Positions 1 to 10,779 of a stretch of 64,000 nt of DNA are shown piece after piece (positions within the stretch are counted from its first letter, which is position 1; each line of letters opens with the position of its first letter). A model generated the notes under the pieces. That model was not told the origin of the DNA. It did no database searches and saw nothing but the letters and a program-made list of their open reading frames with translations. The position numbers and the translations under genes are program-made. Source of the stretch: Progne subis subis (Eukaryota > Chordata > Aves > Passeriformes > Hirundinidae). The stretch spans positions 36,835-100,834 of the forward strand of contig JAKJHU010000995.1 in NCBI GenBank assembly GCA_022316685.1. The letters are read 5' to 3'.

Positions 1-183
1 CAAGATCCTACAGTGACATTTCACTGCCAGTCTCCAGAACTTCATCCATGCTTGTTGTATCTCCTGCATTGGGAATTAAATCAGGGCAGGGTCATTGGTG
101 GGAGCTGCCCTGGGTCGAGGGAGACACTGAGAGACAAACAGAGCAGGCAGAGAGAGGCACGAGAGAAAGGAGAACACAAACAC

Positions 184-672
184 TGAGAGGAATGACAAGA
201 TTTGTCTTTACAAACAAGCCCTGGGTCTGCTGGTAGATCAAACTAGCACTGAGAGAGAAGCGAAACAATGGGAAGGATTCTACTGATTGATGAATGGAAA
301 AGAAGATACTTGCCTTTACAAACAAACCATAGGTTTGGAAATGAAACTGAATATTGAAAGATGAAAGCAACAATGGGGAAAAACCCATAAATCCTATAAA
401 AATTAAAAATTAGGGGGTTATACAGTAAAGGGGAATCTTAGGCATTTTGGGAAGTCTGTACCTCTCAAGTACCTCAGCCAATGGGGAAAGAGAGAGGGAA
501 ATGCGGACAGGAAATTATTAGGATAAAAAAGGAGGCTGCGTCCTCCGGAAAACTGAGAGATCCCAGGGGAAATGCCCCATGGCCTCTCCCTTTATTCAAA
601 TAAAGTAAAAGGACTCCTCTGACTCCTTTTTGGACATAAACCTCTGGTGTGCGTGGATTAATTTTCCTAACA
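184..672 (+). mobile_element. Solo LTR, gammaretrovirus-like, in arm A
   Basis: The 489-bp element begins TGAGAGG and ends CCTAACA, flanked by the 4-bp direct repeat ACAC at 180-183 and 673-676. It has a TATA-like ATAAAAAA at 523-530 and an AATAAA at 599-604 followed by GT-rich sequence. No internal retroviral sequence is present, so this is a solo LTR. The 4-bp duplication fits gamma-type ERVs. The same LTR abuts gamma-type env sequence in copy C. Confidence 0.85.
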
Positions 673-1240
673 ACACAATCAGCTGAGAAGGTGGCACTCT
701 GAAAACAGAACTGACACTGACTGAAATGGAATGGGACAGAAATCAATAACCCTGAATGTCTGATTGACTATCAAATAGATCCCACTCACCCAGCCCCACA
801 CAATCCTAATCCCATTGCTCCAAATTTGGATCCCACATCTCCCAATCTCCTTCCAACCCCATCTCACCCTGGAAGCTGTGGAATCGAGTAAGTTGGGCAT
901 GGGATTGAGTTTTTCTGAGGTGGGAACAAGCCATTTGGGGTGGGATTGAACCCTGTCATTTAAATGTGAGTTGTTCTCAGTGGGATTGGAGTGGTTTTGA
1001 GGTGACAGACCAATTCTCCTTGGCTTCTGGAGTGCAAACAGAGGTAGAAGAGAAAAAAATTAGAGCCAAAAAAAGGATAAGCAGCCAGGTGTCTTCCCAA
1101 CATGGACCACAGGGAATGTGGGTCACCAGGGCTCTCATGCAACCTCCAGTGGGGGATGCAGTTGGAGCAGAGCACGAAGCTCTTCCTGCACTCAGGGCAC
1201 TCACAGGGCTTCCCTTACTGGTGCCTCCGTTGGTGTTGGG

Positions 1241-2736
1241 TCATGTGAGACCTCCGTGAAAAGCTCTTCCCACACTGGGGACACTCGTGGGGCCTCCCCC
1301 AGTGTGGATGCGCCGGTGGGTGGAGAGCGTGGAGTTCCGTGTGAAACCCTTCCCACAGTCAGGACAGCGGAAGGGCCTCTCCTCTGTGTGAATCCGCTGG
1401 TGCAAGAGGAGCTTGGAGCTCGTGCGGAACCTCTTGCTGCATTTATCACACTCATAAGGCCTCTCCCCAGTGTGGGTCCTCTGGTGGCAGATCAGGTCAC
1501 TGCTCCGTATGAAGCTCATCCCACATACATCACACTCGTGGGGCCTCTCCCCGGTGTGGATGCGCCTGTGGTTGATGAGGTTGGAGTTGAGCTTGAAGCC
1601 CTTCCCACAGTCGGGGCAGCGGAAGGGCCTCTCCTCTGTGTGTGTCTGCTGATGTTCAAGGAGCTTGGAGCTGGTCAGAAACCCCATCCCACACTCAGAA
1701 CACTTGTAGGGCCTCTCCCCAGTGTGGATCCTTTGGTGCATGGTCAGGTTGGTACGGTGCCTGAAGCACTTCCCACATTCCCCACACTTGTATGGCCGTT
1801 CCCCAGTGTGGATCTTCTGGTGCTGGGTTAGGTTGGAGCTCTTTCTGAACCTCTGCCCACATTCTCCACACTCATAGGGCCTCTCCCCAGTGTGGATCCT
1901 CTGGTGCTGCATCAGGTTGGAGCTCTTCCTGAAGCTCTTCCCACATTCCCCACACTCGTAAGGCCTCTCCCCAGTGTGGATCCTCTGGTGGCAGATAAGG
2001 CTGGAGCTGTGGCTGAAGCTCTTCCCACATTCTCCACACTCATAAGGCCTCTCCCCTGTGTGGATCCTCTGGTGAGAGATCAGGCTGGAGCTGTGCCTGA
2101 AGCTCTTCCCACATTCCCCACACTCGTAGGGCCGTTCGTCTGTGTGAATCCTCTGGTGGAGAAGCAGGTCGCTCCGCCAGCTGAAGCTCTTCGCACACCC
2201 AAAGCACTTGTGGGGCTTCTCCCCATCATGAAGCTGCTCATGGACCACCAGGTCTGAGCTCTGGCTCCATCTCTGGCCGCCTTCCTGGCACAGGGTGGCT
2301 CTTTCCTCCTCAGATCCTCGTGATCTGCTTTTGCAGTCTCTTTTCACGAGGGATCGCCAGGACTTTTCCTCCCCGTTGGATTCCTGCCCCGTGGAGCCGC
2401 TCAAAACGGCCTCTTCCACGAGGATCTGCCGTGGGGATTTGTCCTCCCTGGTCTCCATGCTCAGCTCCTTGTCTGGGGGAGGAAGGACAAGGAGAGGATG
2501 GGATTTGCCTCCGTGCCAGAGGGAAGGGGAAGGAGATCCCCTCAGTGCGTCCCCGGCAGGACGGCGTCGGCTGCGGGGTTGTCCTGCAGCCGGGGCCAGG
2601 CTGGGCTGGGAGATGGAGCAGGAGAGAGGGGGAAAGGGGCACTGACTTCCTCCTCACCTGCCTGGCTGTCCTGGGGCACCTTCCTCTTCCTCACAGCCTC
2701 CTCCTCCACCCAGCCAAGGGTTGGGAATGGGAAATC
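1241..2736 (-). CDS. C2H2 zinc-finger protein, 11 intact fingers (arm A)
   Basis: Probable nuclear DNA-binding protein. Two coding exons are visible on the minus strand: 2736-2658 (encodes [19 protein letters not shown], preceded by CACTAG and followed by GTGAGG) and 2472-1241 (after CCCCCAG). Joined, they read ...[13 protein letters not shown]. If translation starts inside the large exon, the ATG at 2458 gives 405 residues. An acidic N-terminal stretch of about 60 residues and one degenerate finger (no first cysteines) precede 11 fingers with TGERPY-type linkers. No KRAB, SCAN or BTB domain is seen. The upstream start exon was not found. The frame is lost in a twelfth finger at about 1295, so the protein ends in a non-finger tail, although the rest of that finger can be read in another frame to a stop at 1215-1217. 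Fingers resemble the passerine ZNF expansion. Confidence 0.85.
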
Positions 2737-2849
2737 CTAGTGTGGAGGGAGAACAAGGGATGAGCACGTTGAGTTTGAAGGTCTCTCTGCCCAAATCCAT
2801 CACTAGAAGTCACCGGGCATCTGGGGTCCATAAAAAACAGGCAATTGGG

Positions 2850-4105
2850 AGTGAGTGGATCTATACTGGGATCAACTGGGAGTGACTGGGAACATGCTGA
2901 GAGGGACTGGGACTATTCCAGGGGAAACTGGGATAATACTGTGAGGAACTGGGAACAACTGGAACTTTGATGGGGGAAATTGGGATCATACTGGGATCAC
3001 AGTGGGAACAGCTGGGTCTGTGCTGGGAAGAACTGGGATCACACTGAGGGTGATGGGAATCATACTGGGATTGACTGGGAGTGGCTGTGAATAACTGGAA
3101 TCATGCTGAGAGCAACTGGGATGAAGTGGGGGTGACTGGGAGCATGCAAGGGGTGACTGGGACATACTGGGAGAGACAGGGGGTCACTGGAATCATACTG
3201 GAGGCTACTGGGGTCATGCTGGGATTGACAGGGAGCAACTGGGAATCACACTGGGAGCCACTGGCATCACACTGGCAGTGACTGGAATTAGACTGCAAGT
3301 GACTGGAATCCTACTGGGATCATACTGGGAGTGACTGGAATAGTACTGGCAGAGACTGGAAAGGTGCTGGCCATGATTGGAACCATACTGGGGGTGACTG
3401 GGTGCAATGGATCATACTGGGAGTGACTGAGATTTTAGCCTGACTCACTGGGATCATACTGGAAGTGACTGGAACCATACTGGGAGTGACTACGGGTCCC
3501 ACTGGGATCATCCTGGGAGCCACTGGGATTACAGTGGCTGTGACTGGATCCTCACTGGGGGTTACTGGGAGCTGCTGGGCCCATTGTGGCAGGAAACTGT
3601 GAACACACTGGGAGCAACTGGGATCAACTGCAAGGTGCTGGAACCATGCTGAGGGGACTGAGATCACAACTGGGATCATACTGGGAGTGACTGGGAGTTA
3701 CTGGGAAAGAATGGCATCATTCTCAGGTAACTAGAGCCTTACGGGGGCAACTGGGAGTGACTGGGAATGACTATGAGCATGCTGAGGGCAACTGGCATAT
3801 ACTGGGAGGCTCTGGAACCATACTGGGGGGACTGGAACAACACTGGGAACAGAAGGGACCATGCTGGGAATGACTGGGACCATGCTACAGGAAACTGGGA
3901 GTGACTGAATCTACACTGGGGGCAACTGGGCATGACTGGGACCATGCTGAGAGGGACTGGGACTATTCCAGGGGAAACTGGGATCATACTGGGGTCACAG
4001 TGGGAACAGCTGCACCCATGCTGGGGAGAACTGGGATCACACTGAGGGTGATGGGAATCATACTGGGATTGACTGGGAGTGGCTGTGAGCAACATGAATC
4101 ATGCT
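2850..4105. repeat. CTGGGA minisatellite, about 10-11 bp subunits (arm A)
   Basis: CTGGGA or a close variant recurs about every 10 or 11 bases (for example CTGGGATCATA then CTGGGAGTGA), giving a 21-bp paired unit. Because 21 is a multiple of 3, long meaningless open frames with a seven-residue repeat occur on the other strand. No gene is supported here. Confidence 0.9.
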
Positions 4106-4675
4106 GACTGTGGAGTCCCTGCAGCCCCTTGCCATAATACCTAGGGCCTGGCCTTGGCAGGACACATCATAGAGTCACCTGCCCAGCCTGAGACAGAGAA
4201 CTTCCCAATGGGGCTCTGGACACGATGGTTTGCCTCAGTTTCTCCCCTCCCTGATTCCCCTGGCCCTTTGGGTTCTCCTTTCCTCTGTGTCTCCATTGCT
4301 TTGGGGTTCCCGGGGACTGGCCCCGTTTTCCCTAGAGGACACTGACCTTTCCTGCCCTTTGCTCTGCCCCCGTGCCTCAAGGTCTTGGGCTGCTGAAGCT
4401 CACACTTCAGCTGCAGACCGGCACACGTGCTCCCCTTTCCAATCTGGATTCCCCTTGGGCTTCTGGAAATAAACCTGGCTGGAACTGAGCCAGTGCCAAG
4501 GCCTTCTGGCCTCTCCTTGCTGAGCTGCCCACGTGCCGTGTGTGCATGTGTGAGCTTGACTGCTTCGCCTGAGCTTCCCCAAGCGGCCTTTCCACCGCAG
4601 AGGCTTATCGGCTCTGGGCTTCAGCTCCACTCCCAAAAACCACAACGCAACACGCTTTGGCCCAAAATTACCCAA
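4106..4675. other. Unassigned conserved segment with a poly(A) signal (also 18785-19364 and 55791-56350)
   Basis: Non-repetitive segment of about 570 bp present in A, B and C. On the + strand of A it contains AAATAAACC at about 4466 followed by G/T-containing sequence, so it could be the end of an old transcript or LTR. Short open frames exist on both strands, but none is recognisable and the copies disagree on reading frame. Confidence 0.4.
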
Positions 4676-4689
4676 ATGGGCCTAAAATC

Positions 4690-5115
4690 TCCAGCACCTG
4701 GACTGAGACCCACACCAAGATCAGCACCAGAACCGGCACCAGCACCAAGACTGAGACCGACACCGAATCCCAGACCGGCACCGACAGCGGCGCTGCTCTG
4801 GGACGGGCACCGAGACCAAGACTGGGACCAGAACCGACACCAGAACTGAGAGCGGCACCGCTGCAGCACCGGGACCAGGACCGGAACCAGTACACCGGAA
4901 CTGAGACCGGCGCCACAGAGGCACCGGCACCGGGACTGACACCAAGACCGTAACTGACACCACAACTGGCACTGGCACCAAGACTGAGACCAAGACCGGC
5001 ACCGGAACCAGCACCGAGACTGGCACCGCTCCGGGACTGGGACCCAGACTGAGACTGGCACTGGGAGCACTCCGGGACCAAGACTGACACCGCTACCGGC
5101 ACTGGGACCTGGACT
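4690..5115. repeat. Hexamer-period array 1 (also 18315-18775 and 56375-56820)
   Basis: Tandem hexamers of the form ACC-NNN (RGTNYN on the other strand, as in GGTGCCGGTCTT). Six is a multiple of three, so all frames tend to stay open and give low-complexity VPVSVLVPV-like or SRCRSQS-like translations. I treat these as satellite and not as coding. Confidence 0.9.
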
Positions 5116-5149
5116 GCGCTGAGATCAACACTGAGACCGGGACTGAAGA

Positions 5150-5760
5150 CAGCAAAGAAGGGCTCAAAAGTCACCAAAAACACCCCTCAAGAGACCAAAA
5201 AGTGGCAGACAATAGCCCCAAAATGATCAAAAAATGACTAGAAATGTACCCAAAATTACAAAAGACTGGCTCAAAATGACACAAAAGTGCTCAAAATTGA
5301 CCTAAAATCCCCTCAAATGTGCCCAAAATGAGACAAAATTGCCCCAAATTACCCCATATGACAGAAAATGCTATAAAAGTGGCCAAGAATGGCACAAAAG
5401 TGACCAAAAATGACTCCGAAGTGACAGGAAATGCCCAAAAATGCTGCAGGATGGAGGAGAGCTGGAGGAACACAGAATTCAAAAAATGCAAAAAAACTGT
5501 CCAAAATTGCACCAAAAAAGCAAAATTGAAAACAAAAAATGAAAAGAGCATTAAAAGGGCTAAAAGAAAGGAAAACCTTGAAAATTTGACCAAAAAGGCC
5601 AATAATATTCCACAAATTTCAAGAAATTCACCAAACCAAACAAAAACCATCCAGAATGAAGGAAAAAACAAATAAAACACCAAAAACCACCACACACACA
5701 AAAGAAACCCTCAAAAAAAACCAACAAAACCCAAGCAAATACCAGAAATATATTTTAAAA
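5150..5760. repeat. A-tract-phased satellite (also 17700-18300 and 56830-57440)
   Basis: Runs of 3-6 A separated by mixed bases at about 10-11-base intervals, in units like CAAAATGACC. Such phasing is expected to produce curved DNA. The end nearest the RAB4-like exon is richer in CAAAAACCACC-type sequence. No coding evidence. Confidence 0.75.
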
Positions 5761-5846
5761 ATCCATCTGAAAATCCCCCCAAAATCCCCCTAATCCTCTG
5801 ACCACTCAGAATTTCCAAAATACCTGAAAATTACCAGAATTTCCTA

Positions 5847-5928
5847 CACTTGCTCTTGATGAAGGGCTGCAGCAGGTAGGACTTGCCAGTTCTGGCGCTG
5901 CTGATCACCAAGAACTTTCAGAGGAAAT
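5847..5928 (-). pseudogene. RAB4-like GTPase P-loop exon fragment (arm A)
   Basis: Minus-strand exon after an AG acceptor. It encodes the RAB4 start of the G domain (DFL, KFLVI, then a P-loop ending TGKS, then LLQPFIKSK). A TGA stop replaces the third residue after DFL. The matching first exon lies about 825 bp upstream at 6754. No later exons (switch regions, NKxD) are present in the block, so this cannot make a GTPase. Confidence 0.7.
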
Positions 5929-6753
5929 CTAGAAAAAAACTCCCACATTTGGAGCCAAATAGCCAAGATTTCCTACATTTGGACCTAAAATTCCCCAATT
6001 TACCCATGTTTGGATACAAAATTCCCCCAAATCCTCTCTAGAGATCTCAAAATTCCCACACTTGGACCTGAAATTCCCAAATTCCTGCATTTGCCTCAAA
6101 ATTCAAAAAATTTCCCAATAGAAAATCCAAAACTGCCACATTTAGACCCCAAGAATTCCAGACCCCCAATGACCCTTTATTGGCTCCCACAGACCCCTAT
6201 AGAGCCTCTAAAGCACCACCAGAACCCCCCAAACCCCCCCTAGAGAACCCCAGACCCCCCCAGACCGCCCCAAATCCCCTATAGGGACTCCCAGAGCACC
6301 TAGAGACACCCACAGATCCCCCACAGGGACACCCAGCCCCCCCGGACCCTCTATAGATCCCCAGAGATCCCCTATAGCGCCCTCAGACCCTCTCTGGAGA
6401 CCCCTAGACCCCCCCAAATCCCCCATAGGGACCCACAGACACCCCCAGACCTCCCCGGAACCGCTAGAGGCTCCCCCAGACCCCTATAGATTCCCTATAG
6501 ACCCCTCAAACAGACAAAGCCCCTAAAGAGACCCCCGGACCCCATTTAGGGACCCCCCGAGCCCCTTTACGGAATCCTCTGGACCCTCTAGAGACGCCCC
6601 CCCAGACCCCTAGAGAGCCCCTACAGCCCCCCCCCAAACCCCTTAGCGACCTCCAGACCGCCCTAAATCACTTAGAGACACCCCAAATCCCCTAGAGACC
6701 CCCAGGCCCACACAGACCCCTCAGGATCCCCGAGAGATCCCCCATTGCCCCAC
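5929..6753. repeat. G/C-rich tandem intron repeats between RAB4-like exons (also 16795-17584 and 57588-58443)
   Basis: Variable units such as CTCTAGGGGATTTGGGG (or complement) dominate the half nearest the promoter, and AAATTCCC/CATTTGG units the half nearest the P-loop exon. The whole interval is one degenerate intron kept in A, B and C. Confidence 0.7.
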
Positions 6754-7050
6754 CGTAGGTCTCACACACGCGGGAGCCCCGTCGGGGACCAGGAGCAAAG
6801 ATGGCGGCACTCCGGGGAAGCAACTTCCGAGCACTCTGCGCATGCGCCGGAGACAACGCGCCAGCAGATAGGCGGGGCTCAATGGAGAAGAGAGCTGCGG
6901 CCAATGAAAGCGCAGGGAAGGAATGAAATGAGGCGGGCTCAGGGAAAGCGCAGGGCCCGGCAGGGGAAAGGGGCGGGGCCAAGGAAAGGGCGGGAACGAG
7001 GAGGAGAGTGGGCGTGGCCAAGGGGACGCGCCCTCCTCCAAGGGCTCGGT
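6754..7050 (-). promoter_or_regulatory. RAB4-like CpG promoter and first exon (arm A)
   Basis: CpG-rich, with GC boxes (GGGGCGGGGCC), an inverted CCAAT box (CATTGGC), an NRF1-type GCGCATGCGC, a GGAAGT ETS-like site and a YY1-type GCCGCCATCTTTG, followed by a short exon ending GAGACCTACG and a GT donor (exon end at 6754). The codon where the initiating ATG should be is GTG. Confidence 0.65.
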
Positions 7051-7074
7051 TTGCCCTAAAATCACCCAAAAGGG

Positions 7075-8115
7075 TCTGAAATCTCCGGCACCGAGACCGA
7101 GATCAGCACCAGAACCGACACCAGCACCAAGACTGAGACCCACACCGGAACCGAGACCGGCACCGCTCTGGGACCGGCACTGGGACTGAGACCGAGACCA
7201 AACCCGGCACCAGAAGCGGTGCAGGGACCAAGACTGACACCAAGAGCGACACTGGGACCGGCACCGGGAATGCTTTGGAACCGGCACCGGCGGCGGGAGC
7301 GCTCCAGGACTGCTCCAGGACTGCGGCCAGAACCGAGACCGGGAGCACGCCAGGACTGAGACCAAGAGTGGCACCGGAAACCAGCACCGAGACTGGAACT
7401 GCTCCGGCACCGAGACTGAGATTGGCACTGGGAGCACTCCGGGACCAAGACCGGCACCGGCTCTGGTACTGGGAACGCTCTGAGACCGAGTCTGAGACTG
7501 AGACCAGGAGTGGAACGGGAAGCGGCACCGGCACCAAGAATGGCACCGCTCCGGGATCGAGATCGACACCGGGACCGGAATCAGCACCGGGAGCGCTCCG
7601 GGACTGAGACTTGAGACTGGAGGCACCGGGACAGGGATCGGACCCCGAATCGCTCCGGGATTGGCTCCAGGATCGCTCCGGGACCGCCGCGTTCACTCTG
7701 GGGACCACTGCCTGTCTTGGTCCCGGAGTGCTCCCAGTGCCAATCTCATTCTCGGTCCCAGTACCAGAGCGGTGCCAGTCTCGGTGCTGGTTCCGGTGCC
7801 GGTCTTGGTCTCAGTCTTTGTCCCAGTGCCAGTTCTGTTGCCGGTTTCAGTCTTGGTCTCGGTCTCAGTCCCGGTGCCTGTGCAGTGCCGGTCTTAGTTC
7901 TGTTGTTGGTTCTGGTCCTAGTGTTGGCCCGGCTCCCGGAGCAGTGTCGGTGTCGGTTCTGGTGTCGGTTCTGGTCCCAGTGTTGGTCTCAGTGCCCGTC
8001 CCAGAGCAGCGCCGCTCTTGGTGCCAGGCTCAGATCCGGTGTCAGTCTCAGTCTTGGTGCTGGTGCCGGTTCTGGTGCTGATCTTGGTCTGAGTCTCGTT
8101 CTTGGTCTCAGTCAC
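7075..8115. repeat. Hexamer-period array 2 with deletion scar (arm A)
   Basis: Two RGTNYN arrays of opposite polarity meet at about 7640-7715. In B, C and D about 340 bp of 15-bp-unit and unique sequence separates them; A has lost it near 7700. Low-complexity open frames only. Confidence 0.85.
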
Positions 8116-8119
8116 AGAT

Positions 8120-8820
8120 TTTAGGCCACTTTGGGTAATTTTAGGCAAAACTGGGGACGATTAGGGGGGATTTCAGCAATCTTTGGATGATTGATTTTTT
8201 GTGAAGCCTGGTGGGTTTTAGGGTGGATTTTAGGTAATTTTTGATTACTTTAGTTCCATTTGGTTGATTTTAGGCCAAATCTGGTGGGGCTATAGTCCTA
8301 TTTGGGTGATTTTTAGATAAGCTGGGCAGTTTTAGGGTGGATTTTGGATCCTTTTAGATAAATTGAGGCCTATTTGGTTGGGGTTTAGACCCATTTGGGT
8401 GATTTTAGGCCAAATCTGGTGGGTTTTACAGTGGACATCAGGTCCCTTTGCGTGATTTTAAGCCAAACCAGGTATTTTCAGAGTGGATTTTATGCCCTTG
8501 GGTGAGATTTAAGGGTGATTTGAGGGCATTTTTGCGTGGGTTTTCAACCAGTTTGGACAATTTTACGCCTCCTTGGTTGGATTTTAGACTCCTTTGTATG
8601 ATTTTAACACTATTTGGATGATTTTAGGCCAGATCATGGATTTAGGGTGGATTTTAGGCCCCTCTGTTATTGAAGTCTACTTTGTGGCGATTGCAAGCCT
8701 CTTTGGGTGATTTGAAGCCAAAAACCTGGTTGGGTTTAGGGTGGATTTTCAGCCCCTCTGGGTAATTTTTTAGACCCTTTTGTGTGATTCTTAGCTAAAA
8801 TGGGCCCTTTTAAGACCATG
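8120..8820. repeat. TTTTAGG-phased satellite (also 14656-15060, 29300-29940, 60165-60800)
   Basis: Degenerate units like GATTTTAGGCCCATTTGGGT, with T or A tracts falling about every 10 bases. No coding potential. Confidence 0.85.
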
Positions 8821-8839
8821 TGTTGCCTTGGCCGCACTT

Positions 8840-8965
8840 TTTTCCCCTCAGAGTTCCCGCCCTTTCCTTGACCCCGCCCCTTTCCCCTCACAGTTCCCGC
8901 CCTTTCCTTGACCCCGCCCCTTTCCCCTCACAGTTCCCGCCCTTTCATTGACCCCGCCCTCACCG
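8840..8965. repeat. Short GC-box tandem repeat (arm A)
   Basis: About three 40-bp units containing CCCCGCCCC and CCCGCCCTTT, the reverse complement of the array expanded at 28868-29290. Confidence 0.8.
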
Positions 8966-9560
8966 TTCGGGGTTCAGAACGGGGCAGGAGGAGATGGGGG
9001 GAGGAAGAGGCGGAGCAGCAGCAGGAGGAGAACAGGAGAGGAGGAATCGGGCGGCTCCAGTGCTCCCTGAACCCGCAGCACACTCGGGAGCATTGTCCGC
9101 CATTCCGCAGGTGCCCGGGGAGGGGGAGCTGTCCCCAAATATCCCGTGGCAGGGTCCCTGGGCTTTGGGTTTTTGTAGGGGGATATTTAGACCTTGCAGG
9201 GATCCAAAGTTGATCTGCAGATGGCCCTCGGGAGGACATCAGGAACTCCCCGGGATGTGTTTTTGGGGGGTCCCGTTGGCAGCAGAGCATGGTGGGGGAC
9301 AGGGGGATGCAGTTGGGCTTCCCGGGCCGAGCCTTCCGAGCTCTGAGACTGGTGGGGGGACACCGGGTTTGGGGAGCCCCGGGAGAGCCACAGCTTCCCT
9401 AAAGGGGACCCTGGAGAAAGGAGAGCCCCAGAAGCACAAAGCAGGGAGCCCGAGAAGGGGGGAGACCTGGGATTACCAGGACCCCGGCAGGGGCTGCTGG
9501 GGCTGGAGGGGTGGGATGGCTGGGAAAGGGGTTTGGGGGTCTTGGTGCTGGAAGTGGCTG
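8966..9560. other. Unassigned non-repetitive segment (counterpart 24600-25060)
   Basis: G-rich unique sequence, present again in reverse at about 24600-25060 but missing from copy C. Open frames exist in several frames without recognisable domains. I see no supported gene. Confidence 0.4.
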
Positions 9561-10770
9561 CTCCCAGTATGTGCCCAGTTACCCCTGCTGTGTGGTTCGA
9601 CTTTCCTCGGCACTCCCAATATGAGCCCGGTCACTCCCAGTATGGGCCTGGTCTCTTCCTCTCATTCCTTGTCATTCCTTGTCATTCCTTGTCATTCCAT
9701 ATTGTGATTTCATTTACTCCCAGCACAGTCCCAGTTGCTCTCAGGTACTCCCACATTCGTCCAGTGTGTTCCCAGTTCTCCCAGTTGCCCCTAGCATAGT
9801 CCTAGGCACTCCCAGTAGATCCCAGTCTCTCCCAGCAGGGCCCCAGTCACTCCCACTTGCTCCCAGTGTCCCCAGCATGGTCCCAGTTTCCCCCAGCACA
9901 TAGCCAGTCTCTCCCAGTTTCATCCCAGTCACTACCCCTATGGTCTCAGAAACTCCCAGTATATCCCAGTGTCCCTGGACATTCTCATAGTCATTCCCAG
10001 GCACTCCCAGTTACCTCAGTTTGGTTCACTTGTCCCCAGTTTTATCCCAGCTGCTCCTAGTTCCTCCCCGTGTGTCCCCACTTGGCTGCCACCATGGGCC
10101 TGATATCTCCCAGTAACCCCCAGTCAGGGTCCATTGACACCCACTCTAATCCCAGTATGATTGTAGTTACTCTCAATATGATGCCAGTCACTTGCAGCCT
10201 AATTCCAGTCACTCGCAGTCACTCGCAGTCTAATGCCAGTGGCTCCCAGTGTGATCCCAGTTGCTCCATTTCAATGCCAGCATGACCCCAGTAGCCTCCA
10301 GTATAATCCCAGTTGCTCCTTGTCTCTCCCAGTATATCCCAGTCACAGCCAGCATGCTCCCAGTCACTCCCACCTCATCCCAGGTGCTTTCATCATGATT
10401 CCAGTTGCTCACAAAAACTTGTATTGAATCCCAGTATGATTCTCATCACCCTTAGTTTGATCCCAGTTCTCCCCAGCATGGACCCAGCTGTTCCCATGGT
10501 TATCCCGGTATGATCCCAGCTGCTCCAGCATAGTTCCACTTGTTCCCAGTTCCTGCCAGTATGATCCCAGTTTCCCCTGGAACAGTCCCAGTCCCTCTCA
10601 GCATGGTCCCAGTCACGCCCAGTTGCCCTCAGTGTAGATCCAGTCACTCCCAGTTTCCTGTAGCATGGTCCCAGTCATTCCCAGCATGGTCCCAGCTGTT
10701 CCCAGTGTTGTTCCAGTCCCCCCCAGTATGGTTCCAGACCCTCCCAGTATATCCCAGTTGCACTCAGCAT
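9560..10770. repeat. TCCCAGT minisatellite, right side (arm A spacer; also 60890-62110)
   Basis: Same 10/11-base family as the left minisatellite but in the opposite orientation. Copy C carries a near-identical version. Reverse-orientation pieces occur at 24230-24600 and 28040-28830. Confidence 0.9.
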
Positions 10771-10779
10771 GTTCATCAT

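Larger units (their letters stand above)
1..8542. repeat. Inverted-repeat arm A of a multi-copy block
   Basis: Reading 1 to 8542 forwards matches 23371 down to 14656 on the opposite strand. Base 1 pairs with about 23371, the zinc-finger ATG at 2458 with 21001, and the RAB4-like exon at 5928 with 17585. In the first 190 bases I count about five mismatches to arm B. The arm carries a solo LTR, a zinc-finger gene, minisatellites and a RAB4-like 5' fragment. Because B is still matching A at base 1, the arm probably extends past the window edge. Compared with B and C, arm A has lost about 340 bp near 7700. Confidence 0.93.

Noticed and set aside
1118..1831. 237-codon plus-strand open frame across the zinc fingers
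   Set aside because: Antisense shadow of the 84-bp finger repeats.
2850..4105. Possible CRISPR-like array (regular short repeats)
   Set aside because: Spacing is 10-11 bases with variable units and no distinct spacers; eukaryotic context.
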